From: Littorina saxatilis
Lineage: Eukaryota > Mollusca > Gastropoda > Littorinimorpha > Littorinidae
Direction: 5' to 3'
Assembly (NCBI RefSeq): GCF_037325665.1
Contig: NC_090255.1
Span: forward strand, 37,716,501 to 37,780,500
Length of the DNA stretch: 64,000 nt
The position numbers were made by a program, and so were the translations under genes. The notes below the pieces were generated by a model. That model had not been told where the DNA came from and searched no databases. It worked only from the letters and a program-made list of their open reading frames with translations. Below are positions 12,995 through 27,200 of the stretch, piece after piece (positions within the stretch are counted from its first letter, which is position 1; each line of letters opens with the position of its first letter).

Positions 12995-13535
12995 CTACCA
13001 GGTTTCTATGTCTCTTACTACGAGGTATGATCCAAACAAAATGATCAAACCGCGATTATACAAGTCTCTGGCAACAACAACAGAACATGAAAATGTCAGT
13101 TCCCACAAAATAAGGGCCGTAACTCCATTCCTAAAAGACCAAATAATCCCATTTTTGCCTCACACAATCTTCAAATCTGATTACACCCCTTGTGATTTCT
13201 GGTTATACCCTTTTTGAAAATCAGACTTTTTGCCAACAAGTTTCACAGCACCCAGGACCTCAAAAAAGCCGTCAAATCAGAGCTCAAAAGCAACCCCAAA
13301 TAAGGCCTCCCTAAGGCCTCTTCTGATTGGCTTAGGCACTTGTGACTTTGCATCGATGTAGGAGGAGAGTAGTTCTAATGAAAGCTGTATTTTGGGCCAG
13401 ATACGCCAAACAGTCTCTGCGAAAATCACATTTGATCCTTTTGTTTGGATCATACCTCGTACCAGGATTTTATGTCTCCAACTACCAGGATTGTATGTCT
13501 CTAAAACCAGGATTTTATGTCCGTCAGATATGCCA
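12990..13535 (+). repeat. about 23-bp minisatellite split by the mariner element
   Basis: Units of the type CTACCAGGATTTTATGTCTC occur once before the mariner element (12993-13018) and about three times after it (13460-13525). Removing the element and one TA restores a continuous tandem array, so the element inserted into a pre-existing minisatellite. Confidence 0.7.
13021..13459 (+). mobile_element. mariner-family remnant, 439 bp, with intact TIRs and TA target site
   Basis: The 29-bp inverted repeats starting CGAGGTATGATCCAAACAAA differ at one position and are bounded by TA at 13019-13020 and 13460-13461. The interior retains the C-terminal part of a mariner transposase: about 13150-13215 reads PHTIFKSDYTPCDFWLYPF, the region of the third catalytic Asp (family consensus SPDLAPCDFWLFP), and after a frame change it continues KIRLFANKFHSTQDLKKAVK. 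Most of the transposase is deleted, with further stops, so it could move only with enzyme supplied elsewhere. Confidence 0.88.
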
Positions 13536-14983
<1,448 letters not shown>

Positions 14984-15736
14984 AAGTCGCGTAAGGCGAA
15001 AATACAATATTTAGTCAAGTAGCTGTCGAACTCACAGAATGAAACTGAACGCAATGCCATTTTTCAGCAAGACCGTATACTCGTAGCATCGTCAGTCCAC
15101 CGCTCATGGCAAAGGCAGTGAAATTGACAAGAAGAGCGGGGTAGTAGTTGCGTTAAGAAGGATAGCACGCTTTTCTGTACCTCTCTTTGTTTTAACTTTC
15201 TGAGCGTGTTTTTAATCCAAACATATCATATCTATATGTTTTTGGAATCAGGAACCGACAAGGAATAAGATGAAAGTGTTTTTAAATTGATTTGGACAAT
15301 TTAATTTTGATAATAATTTTTATATATTTAATTTTCAGAGCTTGTTTTTAATCCGAATATAACATATTTATATGTTTTTGGAATCAGCAAATGATGGAGA
15401 ATAAGATAAACGTAAATTTGGATCGTTTTATACATTTTTATTTTTTTTTACAATTTTCAGATTTTTAATGACCAAAGTCATTAATTAATTTTTAAGCCAC
15501 CAAGCTGAAATGCAATACCGAAGTCCGGGCTTCGTCGAAGATTGCTTGACCAAAATTTCAATCAATTTGGTTGAAAAATGAGGGCGTGACAGTGCCGCCT
15601 CAACTTTCACGAAAAGCCGGATATGACGTCATCAAAGACATTTATCAAAAAAATGAAAAAAACGTTCGGGGATTTCATACCCAGGAACTCTCATGTCAAA
15701 TTTCATAAAGATCGGTCCAGTAGTTTAGTCTGAATC

Positions 15737-15774
<38 letters not shown>

Positions 15775-15844
15775 GACACACATACACCACGACCCTCGTT
15801 TCGATTCGATGTTAAAATATTTTGTCAAAACTTGACTAAATATA
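14984..15844 (-). mobile_element. repeat family A, copy 2
   Basis: Full-length reverse-orientation copy: it begins at CAAGTCGCGTAAGGCG and ends CTTGACTAAATATA. A (CA)n tract at 15744-15770 corresponds to the (TG)n of the plus-strand copies. Confidence 0.85.
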
Positions 15845-16139
15845 ATGATCACTGCAAAAACAAACAAGCACTTTCGATTGAGAACAAGAATGTATTCAGG
15901 TTCTGACAAGCAATCTTGCATCAGTTATTTTAGCCATTGTATCACCAGAAATACTGCAAGAAGGGTTGGGTTTTTTTTTCGTCTTTACACTTGTTCCCTT
16001 GTCCCGTTGTGCTCTCACACCGCCCCGTCCCTGTACTCGCTGCTCCAACCACCTCTGAATTTGTCGATTTTACAGACGCTCCAGGGGGGGGATGTCGGGT
16101 CGCTGCGGTAGGCTACCCTCGGAAGATGACACTGCACTT

Positions 16140-16797
16140 CTGCTGAGTCACTTCGACGGTGTTCAGTAGTGGGTCTGTCGGCCGAGCTAACGGACGCAGC
16201 CCACTACCTACTATGCCCCCTACAAACGACATTGACTTTTAAGTCGCGGAGCCAGACTGAGTGAGCGTCACCTCGTCCCTCCGTCGACCCCCCAGAACGT
16301 CACACGTTGAAGACTGACAGCAGAACTACTATTCAGGGAAGGAAGGAACAGGAACACTGAGACCAAGGTCACCATGAGAGCTCCGGGCATGAAGGGCCAC
16401 AAGAGCAAGGACAATTTATATTTTGGATGATTAATGAGATGAGCATGATTATAATGATGCTTTGGATTTCCAATTTGGTTTGAGACTACGTGACAGGGCA
16501 GCACTCTACGCTTACTGTCATAATATATCCTGGCGTCAACCAGGCCCGAGAACTGCCGCACCTGCGGTGTTGGTCAGGTATACAGAACCTGAGCACCCTC
16601 AAAGTCGCATTCGTTAAGTGAATGACACTCGGCTGTGTGGTCCCAGCCTTCCCATAGGAACCATAGCACTTCCACTCTGGGTAGGAGCCGACCGTAGCCC
16701 GAAAAACCCACATGACCCTGATGGGATTCGAACCCACGACCTCCCGGCCCGCAGCCCGATGCGCTAACCACTGCGCTACGGGGGCCGGTCTGCAAGA
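16140..16797 (-). mobile_element. tRNA-derived SINE (long, about 650 bp)
   Basis: The minus strand begins GGCCCCCGTAGCGCAGTGGT, with an A box, then a B box (GGGTTCGAATCCC) 50 bases on. The acceptor stem does not pair well, so this is a SINE head rather than a functional tRNA. The body runs towards about 16140; its 3' limit is uncertain. Confidence 0.65.
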
Positions 16798-16829
16798 AGG
16801 GTTGGAGATGACACGTACTAGGCAAACGT

Positions 16830-18000
16830 ACATTTCTGTGCTATAAAAAAAATGTTTAAAAAACGTGCTTAGTTATTTAATGTTGGTTACAAAGCTAGTG
16901 CAGTACACATCATGTACAGGACACATGCGAACATCGCGGCGCCGAGGATTTTTATTCAGTGACAGTATTATTTTGTAAAATAAGCTAGTTACACCCCCGG
17001 TATAGGTACACCCTCGGTATAGGGGTGTGTATAGGATTCGGTCCATGTGTTTGTTTGTTTGTGTTCGCATATAGATCTCAAGAATGAACGGACCGATCGT
17101 CACCAAACTTGGTGAACAGGTTCTATACATTCCTGAGACGGTCCTTACAAAAATTGGGACCAGTCAAACACACGGTTAGGGAGTTATTGGTGGATTAAAA
17201 TTATACAAGGACTTATAGAGGGACATCTTAATGGTCAAAGGGAAATAACCATTCTCACTCAATCACTGCCACCAACTGAGAAGGTTATTTCCCTTTGACG
17301 GGGGTGTTTTTCCTACCTCGGAGGAATTTCTTGTTTTCATCATAACGCAGGTTTCGTCTGTGTGACTGACACGAAATTATCATAGTGGTTTAGATGTATT
17401 TTAGAACATGCATGGTTGCTTTGGTGTTAACATCTCAATATCTATAGTGATGAGCTATTCATAGCAGTAGTCCTTTTCCCCATCTGACAGAGTTGCCTTG
17501 TGTGAGAACAAAATAAACGTATGTTTCACTGAGGATGCGACACTGCATGAAACATGTACGTTATGGTCAGTTCCGGTCAGATGTTTTTTTAACACTCAGT
17601 TGGTCTCAGAAGATTTTAAAATGTTGTCACTGGTGCTGTTGAATATTTGAACTCTGCAAATAAAACAGTTTCAGTTAAAGATTAACTTTTGCTATAAAAT
17701 ACCCCCCAGTACAATGCGTAAAGTTATCGCCATTCCCGTTTTTGGTCGACATGATTCTTTATCTAGTAATTATAGCGCGTGACACCCGACATAAAAACTA
17801 AATGAAACACTATTTTATCCAATGCAGTGCTGACACTGTAACTTGGATGCGATTGAAGTTGAGTTTTTCTTATCAAGTGTGAAAACGTAAACAAATTTAA
17901 AGAAAATATGGCAAAAAGTTACTGTGACCATTACTACAGAAGAACCAAAAAACAAAGCCTCAGGCGCCTGTGCAAGGTGATCCAAGGGAACTCACTCCAC
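16830..18000. other. intergenic stretch before TSEN2
   Basis: No gene is recognised. A hairpin lies at 17235-17299, with arms beginning GTCAAAGGGAAATAACCATT and nearly complementary at 17275-17299. This is a conserved-looking repeat end rather than a gene terminator. Confidence 0.5.
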
Positions 18001-18030
18001 ACACACAAAGTAATCACATCCGGTTCAAAC

Positions 18031-18063
18031 ATGGCGTCTGCCACGAGAAGAGACACGGCATGA
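18031..18063 (+). other. possible upstream mini-ORF in the TSEN2 leader
   Basis: AACATGGCG is a good initiation context and encodes only MASATRRDTA before a stop, 181 bp before the TSEN2 ATG. Whether it lies in the mature transcript is unknown. Confidence 0.25.
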
Positions 18064-18243
18064 ATGTGCTCTTTTGTCGCTTAGATTCTGTCCTCTTTGT
18101 CCTGAAACCGTTAGATTCATAAGTTTATGAGAGCATATCCTAGCAATACGATAAGGGTTCTGATTGCTCAGTGCCAGTGATTTTGTTTGGCTAGCAAGGG
18201 TGTAACACTGCCAGAATCGTGTTTGGATAAAAAAATCGTGAAG

Positions 18244-21200
18244 ATGCCTAAAGCGAGACCCATTAGCCAACAGCGAAAACGCCGTGTGCGCGTTTCCAAA
18301 TCAGCTGCCTTTCCTGTCCCCATAGAAACCGTGACGGGGGAATCGGCCAGTGGCAGGAACTGGTTTTATTACACGGCCTGTCTTGAAGACACCGGCGTGA
18401 TGGTGAAGCATTCTGGTGACATGGAATTCTTGTACAAAATGGTGATTGTTTTATCTCTTGTGAATGTGATGGTGGTGTGTACGTGGGTGCATGTGTATTT
18501 ATGGTAATCTTGAACTTTAGCGTGTTAAATTCATAGCTCATAATTCAGAGGCATTTAATTTTAAGTCTCCAAACTTGTAGAACCTGCACTTGTAATCATA
18601 ACAAGTCATTTAAGATCTCTTTGAGGTTACGGAATGAACTCCGATGAACTGTACGAATGCATTTCGTTTACATGGGTCAAAGAAGGAATTATCCGTATGA
18701 GCGGACAAGGGAGACAACTCTTTTGTGTAAATGATGTCCCATGGTTGACAACGTACGCCATTTTCGGTGCATTTTCGTCGATTGAACATTCAGAACAACC
18801 AAATTAATTTATTATGCTTAAGTTTGGAGCTCAATCCGTCAATTAATTTCACGACAAATGTTCTTTGGCTTGCTTACATGGACTTGTATCAAAAATAAGT
18901 AAAGAATGTCACTGGATTCTGAGCTATGAATTTAACACGCTAAAGTTCAAGATTACCGTATTTTTGATGTAGGAAGGGTGTGGAGGTAGTGCACATTGAT
19001 TTCAGGGAGTAGAATAGGGTGTACTTATTTGATACACTAATTACGCCATTTACGTTTAAATTATATTTGTGTTGAACAGTGTGTGTCTGTTTTTGTTTTT
19101 CTGTTCCTTTTCACATTTTCCATTTTTGTTAGTTCCACACATTAATGATTTTTTTCTCCAAATATCTATTGTGCAGGGATTCTTTGGAAAGGGTTCCATG
19201 TCACGTGGCCAGCCACAGTGGTCAGAGCATTGGCGCGTTGTCACGTTACCACGACAACAGGCTTGCAGTAGCGGACAACAAAGCATGCTGCGAGCCAAGG
19301 TGACAAGCAGACGCAGGTAAAAAGATTTTTGTTGAAAACAAGAATGAGCGCTTCTGGGGTGATAACGCAAGAGAACTCCTGTGATCTTGCCGCGAGGTTC
19401 CGCCTGTTACTATTGTCTTTTTACCGTGTAAAATGCACGACTTACACACGAACTGTTACCAAAGCGACATGCTATTTGGGACCAATGCATGTTTTTTTCC
19501 TTTCTCGTCTTTTCTTGCTGCAAGGTTCCGCCTGTTACTAGCCGAAAGAAAGAAGGGCATAACCTCACCAGAACCGCCCATTGTAGGTTATTGGAACGTT
19601 TTTAATTTTTGACCAAACAAAACAAAATGTTAGGCCAAAAAAAAAAAGGTCTGTTTATGGTAACATAGGCCCAAAAAATAGGGTCGGTAGGTCGGGATTT
19701 TTTTTTATTTTTTATTTTTTTCCCCCAAAAACCATATTTTTACGTTATTTTGCAAAAAAAACCAAAAGATTTTTTTTTTTCCCCCAAATGCCAAAAAGAA
19801 GTCTAGGGTCGCGCGACAAAAATAGGGTCGGTCGGGTTACCGTAAACAGACTATTTTTTGGGGGAGGCCTTACATAACACATTACGTTGACCCAGTGGTC
19901 TTTTAAGTACACGGACAGACAAACACTTATGATACAAATGAAGAACTTATCTTAAAATCATCTTCTATGAAACTCACTTGCAAGATGCCAGCGAGGTAAA
20001 GTAGGAAGTCTTTGGTGAAAAAATGATTTAATACACTGACATAACTGAGAGTCAACATTATTCTTATTTATCTCAAGCCTGAGAAAATCATATATATTAA
20101 AATGGAGAAAATCTTAAAATGTGTGTAAATTTACTGATGTAATAAAAAAAATCCCCCCCCCCCCCCCCCCTCCCCACTTAAAGGGGCTGGTGGTGGTCTT
20201 AACAGGGGGGTTCTACTGTACTAGACATTTACTAAGCCAGTACCTTCTCAAGATCTAATAGTAATAGAACAAATAAAAAAATGTAACCAACCTACTTTTT
20301 TTTTTACCTATGGCTATAGGCTATAAACCCACTTTAATTAAAAAAAATTCCCTTGTCATCAGAAACAAATATTGGGGGGAGGGGGGTCGAGGCTGCTCAA
20401 TGTTGTCATGGTGGAAATGATTTGTTGTACAGTGGTACCGTACCTGTGATGAAGGGACACCCTTGGAACCAGCCCAAAGTGTCCCTACATTGCGGGTGTC
20501 CTTTCATGACAGGTATACTTTGGTAGAGATAATATAAAAAGGGACAAGAGAAGGTGTCCTTTTTAGGGAGGTGTTCTCTCATTGGAGGGTCCACACATCG
20601 CAGGTACTGCTGTAATGGTATGCAGGAAGGGTGGTAGTGGTACTGGTACTCTTAGTCTGAAATATCAATCATTGCAGGTACATGACCCATCTCAAGTGGC
20701 ATCTGCTGTCTGAGGGAGATTCCGCTGGTCTGGACATGCTTCAGAAAGACCAGCAGCACGTCACAGAGGATCAATCCAGGGACAGTTCCACCAAACCCGA
20801 TGTCAAAAATCCGCATCACCACAGCATCAGCAACCAAGACTTTTCTCAATCAGAGGCAGTCGCACCCAAAACCGAGATGAGTTTAAACGCTGAAGAGTTT
20901 TCAGAACATACTGCCGCTGATGTTGACATGAAAAGCCCACAAAGGCAACCAGACTGGGGGGAGGAGGAGGGTGATGAAGATTTATGGGGAGCAGAGGACA
21001 TTTCTGTTTCAAAAAAGGATGCGGAAGTTCCAGCGATGTCATGGGATAGTTCTGCACCAGGAGATGCAGACTTTTGGGGAACTGCATCAGGCTCGGGCGC
21101 AAACAAGTCTGATCAGAAACAGGAGTGTGTCAACTTATCATCTGTATCAGACAAAGTGAAGGAAGGAGAACACCCAAATCACAAGGGTTCTCTGGAGAAG

Positions 21201-24200
21201 GCTGAACGAAGTCACAGTTTGACAGATTCTACTGAAGTGATTGAAAAGTCAGCTGCTGAGCATTCCGTTTTCTCGCAAAGTACTGTCAATAACTCTCTTA
21301 GTGAAGAGTCGACGGTGAAAGATAAAGCTACACTTTGTGATAGAAATCAGCAAACATCAGTTAAATTGACTACCTTTGGTAGTGTCTGTGATAAGAAAAC
21401 AACGGCTAAATGCGAGGCTGTTGAAGCTTCGGTTGTGACTAGCAATGCTGAACACACACCAAGTTTACACAATGAAAACACACCGAGTAGACAGCCTGCT
21501 TCTGAAATAGACCATTCCACAGAAGATACAAACACAAACTGTAGTAACAGAACTGTGAAAAAATCAGACACGGCCCTTTCTTGTGATGATGATGAAAACA
21601 CACACAACTCACAGAATGAAAACGCAACAGGCAGCACCAGCTCTGGTGAAGTAGAGAGGAGTGAGTTTTGTGAGAGAAGCGATGACATTGCGGTTGCCAG
21701 TGGCAACACGTTGTTTGTGACTCCGGACAGTGATGAGGAGAGGCCGCTGGGAGACGGGAAAGTGTGCAGGATGAAAACAAGATGGAGGCCAGTCGTCAAG
21801 CGCGATCCTTTCCCCGTGAAAGAAAACCTGCATCTTAGTTATGAGGAGGTTTGTGCTTGATTCTGTAACTAGAGAATTACTGGGCACGGTCTTGGGTTTG
21901 TGTTGGAGGGGGGGGGGGGGGGGGTTGATGGTGTGAGTGTGGTGGAGCAGGTTGGTGGGTTTAGGGTGTTCATACATCTGTGTGCGCGTGTTCTTTAGCT
22001 TTAAACGTGTGGACTGTTGTTGTCCTCATCATGCTCATGGGTGGTGGTTTTGTGTGTGGTGTATCAGTGTATGTGTTTGTTTGTTTTAGAAAGCAGTAAT
22101 GATTTTAATCAAGTCACATTTTCAGCAGAGAAACAAATTTATTTTCATACCCTATACAAAAAAGAATCTTGAAGGACATTAATTGTATACATGAATGTAT
22201 TTAATTTTCAGTGCAAAAGATTAAGAATGAGTAAAAGAAAGTGTTGTTCTGTGGCAGGCGTACTTTCTGTCCTACGGCCTGGGATGTCTGACTGTGCTGG
22301 ATTCACAACAGGTAGGCTTCAATATTGCAGGGGAACACCCCCCCCCCCCCCCCCCCCCCCCCCGCCTTTAATTGAGACCTCACAAGAAATCTGAGGAAAT
22401 AAAGTAAGGCGCCGGCTGCCCTAAAATGGAGGTAAATTGATGTTTTTCGGATTTTTCAAGCGTTATGAAACAGTATTGGCGTTAACTGGTAATTACTGGT
22501 ATTTTACCGGTTGAAATGAGAAAATACCGGAATAAAAATGGCTGCCGGTATGACCTACCGGTTGATTTTTGAACTACCGGGTTTTTTTCTCTTGTAAAAC
22601 AACAAAACCTGTTGGACTCTTACTGGTTCCAATGACCAGCCTACTGTTTTTTTCTGGATTGTTTGCATCATAAAAGTTTGCGTACCGGTTTGAAAAAATA
22701 CAAGCGCCATCACTGTGGAAGAGTTGCGCCCCAGAACATGATTCAAACAATAAGAATATTAACACGTGGTCAAACATTTAAAAACAGGCAGTCAATATAA
22801 CACTTACCTCGACACTACAATTGCAGCGAAACACTGATTCTGATGACTGTATGCTATTCTGTGTTCGCTTGATTAGACCCCTCTTTTTCAACAACATACA
22901 CAAGGAGTTTGACGATTTTCCCTTGAGGTCACGTGAGTTGAGGAAACACATGCATGTGCACGCTGCATATTTAGTGTATTTGTCTAACTGTTCTAGACTG
23001 CCATGGACCTGGAGAACATGTGGAGAGAGTTTTGTCAGCGCCAGCCCAGCTTCCTGCCAAACTACATCGCCTACCACCACTACCGCAGCAAGAACTGGGT
23101 GCCCAAGACTGGTCTCAAGTTTGGCTGTACTTTTTGTGAGTGTGATTTAAGGGTGCATGGGTCCTGGGAAGATGATAAAAAATTTGAGGAAAAGGTAGAG
23201 GGGTGAGAAATAGATAACTGGGTGCCCAAGACAGGGCTCGAGTTTGGCTGTACTTTCTGTGAGTAGGAAAGGATGGGGGCGGGGGAGATGATGACAATTG
23301 TAAGGAAAAGGTGGGGGGGGGGGGGGGGGGGGGGGGGGGGGAGGTGGAGGGGCCTATAAAGGTTGAGAAATAGATAACTGGGTGCCCAAGACAGGACTCA
23401 AGTTTGGCTGTACTTTCTGTGAGAAGAAAAGGGTGCAGGGCAGATGATTAAAATCTAGAGGGAAAGGAGGGTGGGGGGGGGGGGGGGAGAGGAGGAGGAG
23501 GAAAAGGTTGAGAAATAGAGAGAAAGATCACTGGATCTTTCTGCACAGGCAAGACTATACTTTCACAGTGAGGTGAACATTTTATGTTCAGTGCTTGACC
23601 TCCAGATTCTTGTTCACAGGCACCGAAAATCACAGTCTGTACCTCACTTTGTTAAGTCAGAGTCAGAATATTTTATTGCCCAAGGTGGGATTGAATTCAC
23701 GCTGATACTGCTGTTAAAAAGACATCTACTCAAATCAAGCTCACCCAAGCATACACATGTATCAAAAGAAACAGAATTAATGAATACAGTACATGTATAC
23801 TCAAAAATAATCAGCATAGTGCTTTTAGTTATGCGCTATATAAATCTCCTTAATAAATAAATAAATAAATAATCATTCTGGTAATACAGTACTTCCTCTC
23901 TTGCCATCAGTTTCACCCACGATAATGATATGAGTGGACATACACAGTTCAGGAGTGGTTTGTTGAGTGTGTGTGTGTCAACCCCTCTCTCATGCGTTTT
24001 TCTCCGCTTTGTGCAGTGCTGTACAAGGATGGACCCCCCTTCTATCACGGCAGTTACTCTGTGGTGGTCAAGTTTGTGGACGTCGAGGGAAAGCCGGTGG
24101 AAGGTTTTGGAGATCAGCGCCAGTTCTCGTGGACATCCCTGGCTGGCTTGAAACGCATCACAGAACATGTCGGAAAGGTAGGTGTAACTGTAAACCATAC

Positions 24201-27200
24201 TGAGTACTACTGTTGACATTGTGAGATCCATAGCATACATTAAATACATTATTCTGAATATGATCGCTGAAGTTATTTGATCAGGCAATCCGAATCTCCG
24301 CAATTTTGTGGGCAATCCGAATCTCCGCAATTTTGTGGATTTTCGCGAAAGCAAAAAATGAATAAATAAATAAAAATGATGTTATAGTTTAACCCAGGTG
24401 AGAGGGACAAAATAGAGTTTTTCTTTCCATGCACAATTTATCTCTCACCAGAGGGGGTTAAATTCATATTTACAAGGCCAAAATGCTTGAGCTTCTGGGA
24501 GCAATACGTACCCTCAGGCCCCAACCAGGGGTTCTGTCTCTGGACCCCATCCAGGGACCTACGCGGCCCCCTACACCCCCCGCGTTATTTATTTCCTTGA
24601 ATTTGAATTCGATGTTGGTGCGATTGTTGTTATTGTTTTTCCCTTTATTAAAATGTAGATTAAAAGTTTCATGCAGACCTATATGTGCATGTCATGTCAG
24701 ATTTGTCTTGTTGAAAGTTAGATAAAGTGTATGCAAATTTGTCAATGTTTTCAAATTTGACAATGGTTGTATGTTGGCCAAAGTTTGCTAATTTGGTCAT
24801 CATTTTGAATGTATAAATAATCTACTTCTTCTTCTTCTTCTTCTACGTTCGTGGGCTGAAACTCCCACGTACACTTGTGTTTTGCACGAGTGGAATTTTA
24901 CGTGTATGACCGTTTTTACCCCGCCATTTAGACAGCCATACGCCGCTTTTGGAGGAAGCATGCTGGATATTTTCGTGTTTCTATAACCCACCGAACTCTG
25001 ACATGGATTACAGGATCTTTTCCGTGCGCACTTGGTCTTGTGCTTGCGTGTACACATGAAGGGGGATAAGCCACTAGCAGGTCTGCACATAAGTTGACCT
25101 GGGAGATCGGAAAAATCTCCACCAGGCGGCCGCGGCCGGGATTCGAACCCTCGACCTTACCAGCCCACCACAGCGCCCGTCTAATAATCTACTTCAAAAT
25201 TGAATATGGCGGGAAGATGACAAGCGGATGGTGGCAGGCGATGTTGATTTTCCACCTTTTTCAACTCGGTGTTTGCGAAAATCGTTTCAATCAAACTATT
25301 TGAGTACCATATTTATAGGTTACAAGAAATGCATGGCGCGGACTTACCTTAGCATCAAGCAATGAAGGAACAGCAAACACTAAATCCACACTGACTCAAT
25401 GGATAGTGATCAATTTGTGACACTCGATACAGGATAGGATGTGTCTAGTGATTGTAAAGTTTACAGTGACAGTGTTTTTGTGTGATAGTAGACTAGCAAT
25501 GATATTAACCATAATGTATTTATGATCATAAAAGGATAAACAAGAGTACGTACGAGGGTGAATGTGAGGGTGCGGGTACGGATATGTGTGGTTGGGTTAT
25601 GTGTGTATTGATGTGTACTTGTATGTGCCTATGTGTTCTGAGAGTGTGTTTTTATGTGATGTTATACACGAGCCAAAAGAAAAAATTTTGTTTGTTACAT
25701 TCAGACAATAATTTTAAGTTTTATTGAATTGAATTGAATTGAAATAATATTTGTGACGTTTTCAAATTTGACAATTATTTTACATTTTCTATTCCAGGAG
25801 CTGATGTTTTGCTATGTCATCAAGCCCAAAGACATGACGGCAGAGGATGTGATGTCGCCAAAGTGTGTCACTCACTTCCAAATCAAGGTGAGTTTCTTTT
25901 TCACTGCAGAGGGTGACAGTATTTGTTTTGCCTCATGGCCCATGACAAGGAAATCATCAAAAAAAAGTTAAAGGACCATATTTTAAAAAAAATGTATGCA
26001 ATTTTTTAAAATTTACTAAAAAGGAAGGGTTTTATGATTTGATTAAAACTTGGCTGTTTTAGAATTAACTTAAGAACTGTTAGAGTTACTCCAGAAACAT
26101 TTTCAGTAGACAGATTTATTGCATCATGCTAGACACTCGTGAAGAGATTTGGGGTGAAAACTGGCTGGTTTTTTTAAGTCCTTTAAAATCTACGCAATAC
26201 ATTGCCTGGGCAAAAACTTGTGATGCACGTCCTACAACAGCAATGAACGCTGCCCACCATTTTGTATTTTAAAAGTTTGTCGACACACTGACCAAATATT
26301 GCACTGTGTAGCAACATAACTCTACGCTGAAAACTGTAATACATTTTCTTGACCCGTCCTTATTTTTTTTTAAAGAGTATACATGTGCGAGGCCTCAGTT
26401 GTCAGGGGTGGGACCTTTCCACGAATCCGCGGATTTCCGCGGACACAACTTACGAATTCCGCTGGAGTAATCTATTTTTCCGCGTCCCATTTCATCACAG
26501 TATCTATAACTTGTTGACTGAATGATATGGAGAGAAGTGAAGATGGAACAGAACACTGGAGGCTTGAGAGTTAAATTGTGCTGACTGAAAACTCCTGATA
26601 AGTAATAGTCATGTTGAGCCTCAATGCATTGGGGCGTCACATGGATCATACTATTGCCAGTATTGGATTATGGATACATGGTTCATTACGTAAATATGCA
26701 CCATTACAATGTTACCATTGTTGTGTGAAAGTGTTTTTTATATTTGGTTGGGATTTTTTTTTTTTTGAGGGGAGGGGTAATATATTTTTTACCTGATCCA
26801 AATGAGTTGAATTTTAGTCTCAAAATGCACCAGATTGCACAGATTTTAATGTACCATTTAAGAAAAAATTGCGGGCATACGCCGACCCCCCCTAGAAAAA
26901 AGGGATTTCCTCTTTTTTCATCACAAGAGAGTCCCACCACTGGTTGTGAAAGGGAACCTCCAGATAAAGGTCTCCTTCTGTTCTTCTTCTTCTTCGTCGT
27001 TCACTAGAGGTTTGTCTCCATCATTTTGTGATTTGCGTGATGCAGCGCTTTTTGGCACCCAGGGGGTCCCGCATCTCCGGCTTCAGCCATGGACGTTGAT
27101 CAGGGGTCCCTCCCCTAGACCAATTGCCTTCCTGGGCTGTTGAGCTTGGTCTGCCCGTGGTTCTATTTCGGAGTTTTCCTTCTCCTAGACTGGTTACCTA

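Noticed and set aside
16710-16790. Functional tRNA gene on the minus strand
   Set aside because: A and B boxes are present, but the acceptor stem pairs poorly and a long SINE body follows. The same reasoning applies at 25100-25182, 53165-53245 and 54178-54245.
19525-19586. Possible TSEN2 cassette exon (FRLLLAERKKGITSPEPPIV)
   Set aside because: Its acceptor phase fits exon 2, but its end phase does not fit the next exon, and joining exon 2 directly to 20678 restores the conserved family sequence. A nearby partial copy shows it is part of a small duplication.
23860-24040. Separate small gene around TSEN2 exon 6 in other frames
   Set aside because: Shadow frames of the exon, which carries the conserved catalytic Tyr/His/Lys region in the correct frame.
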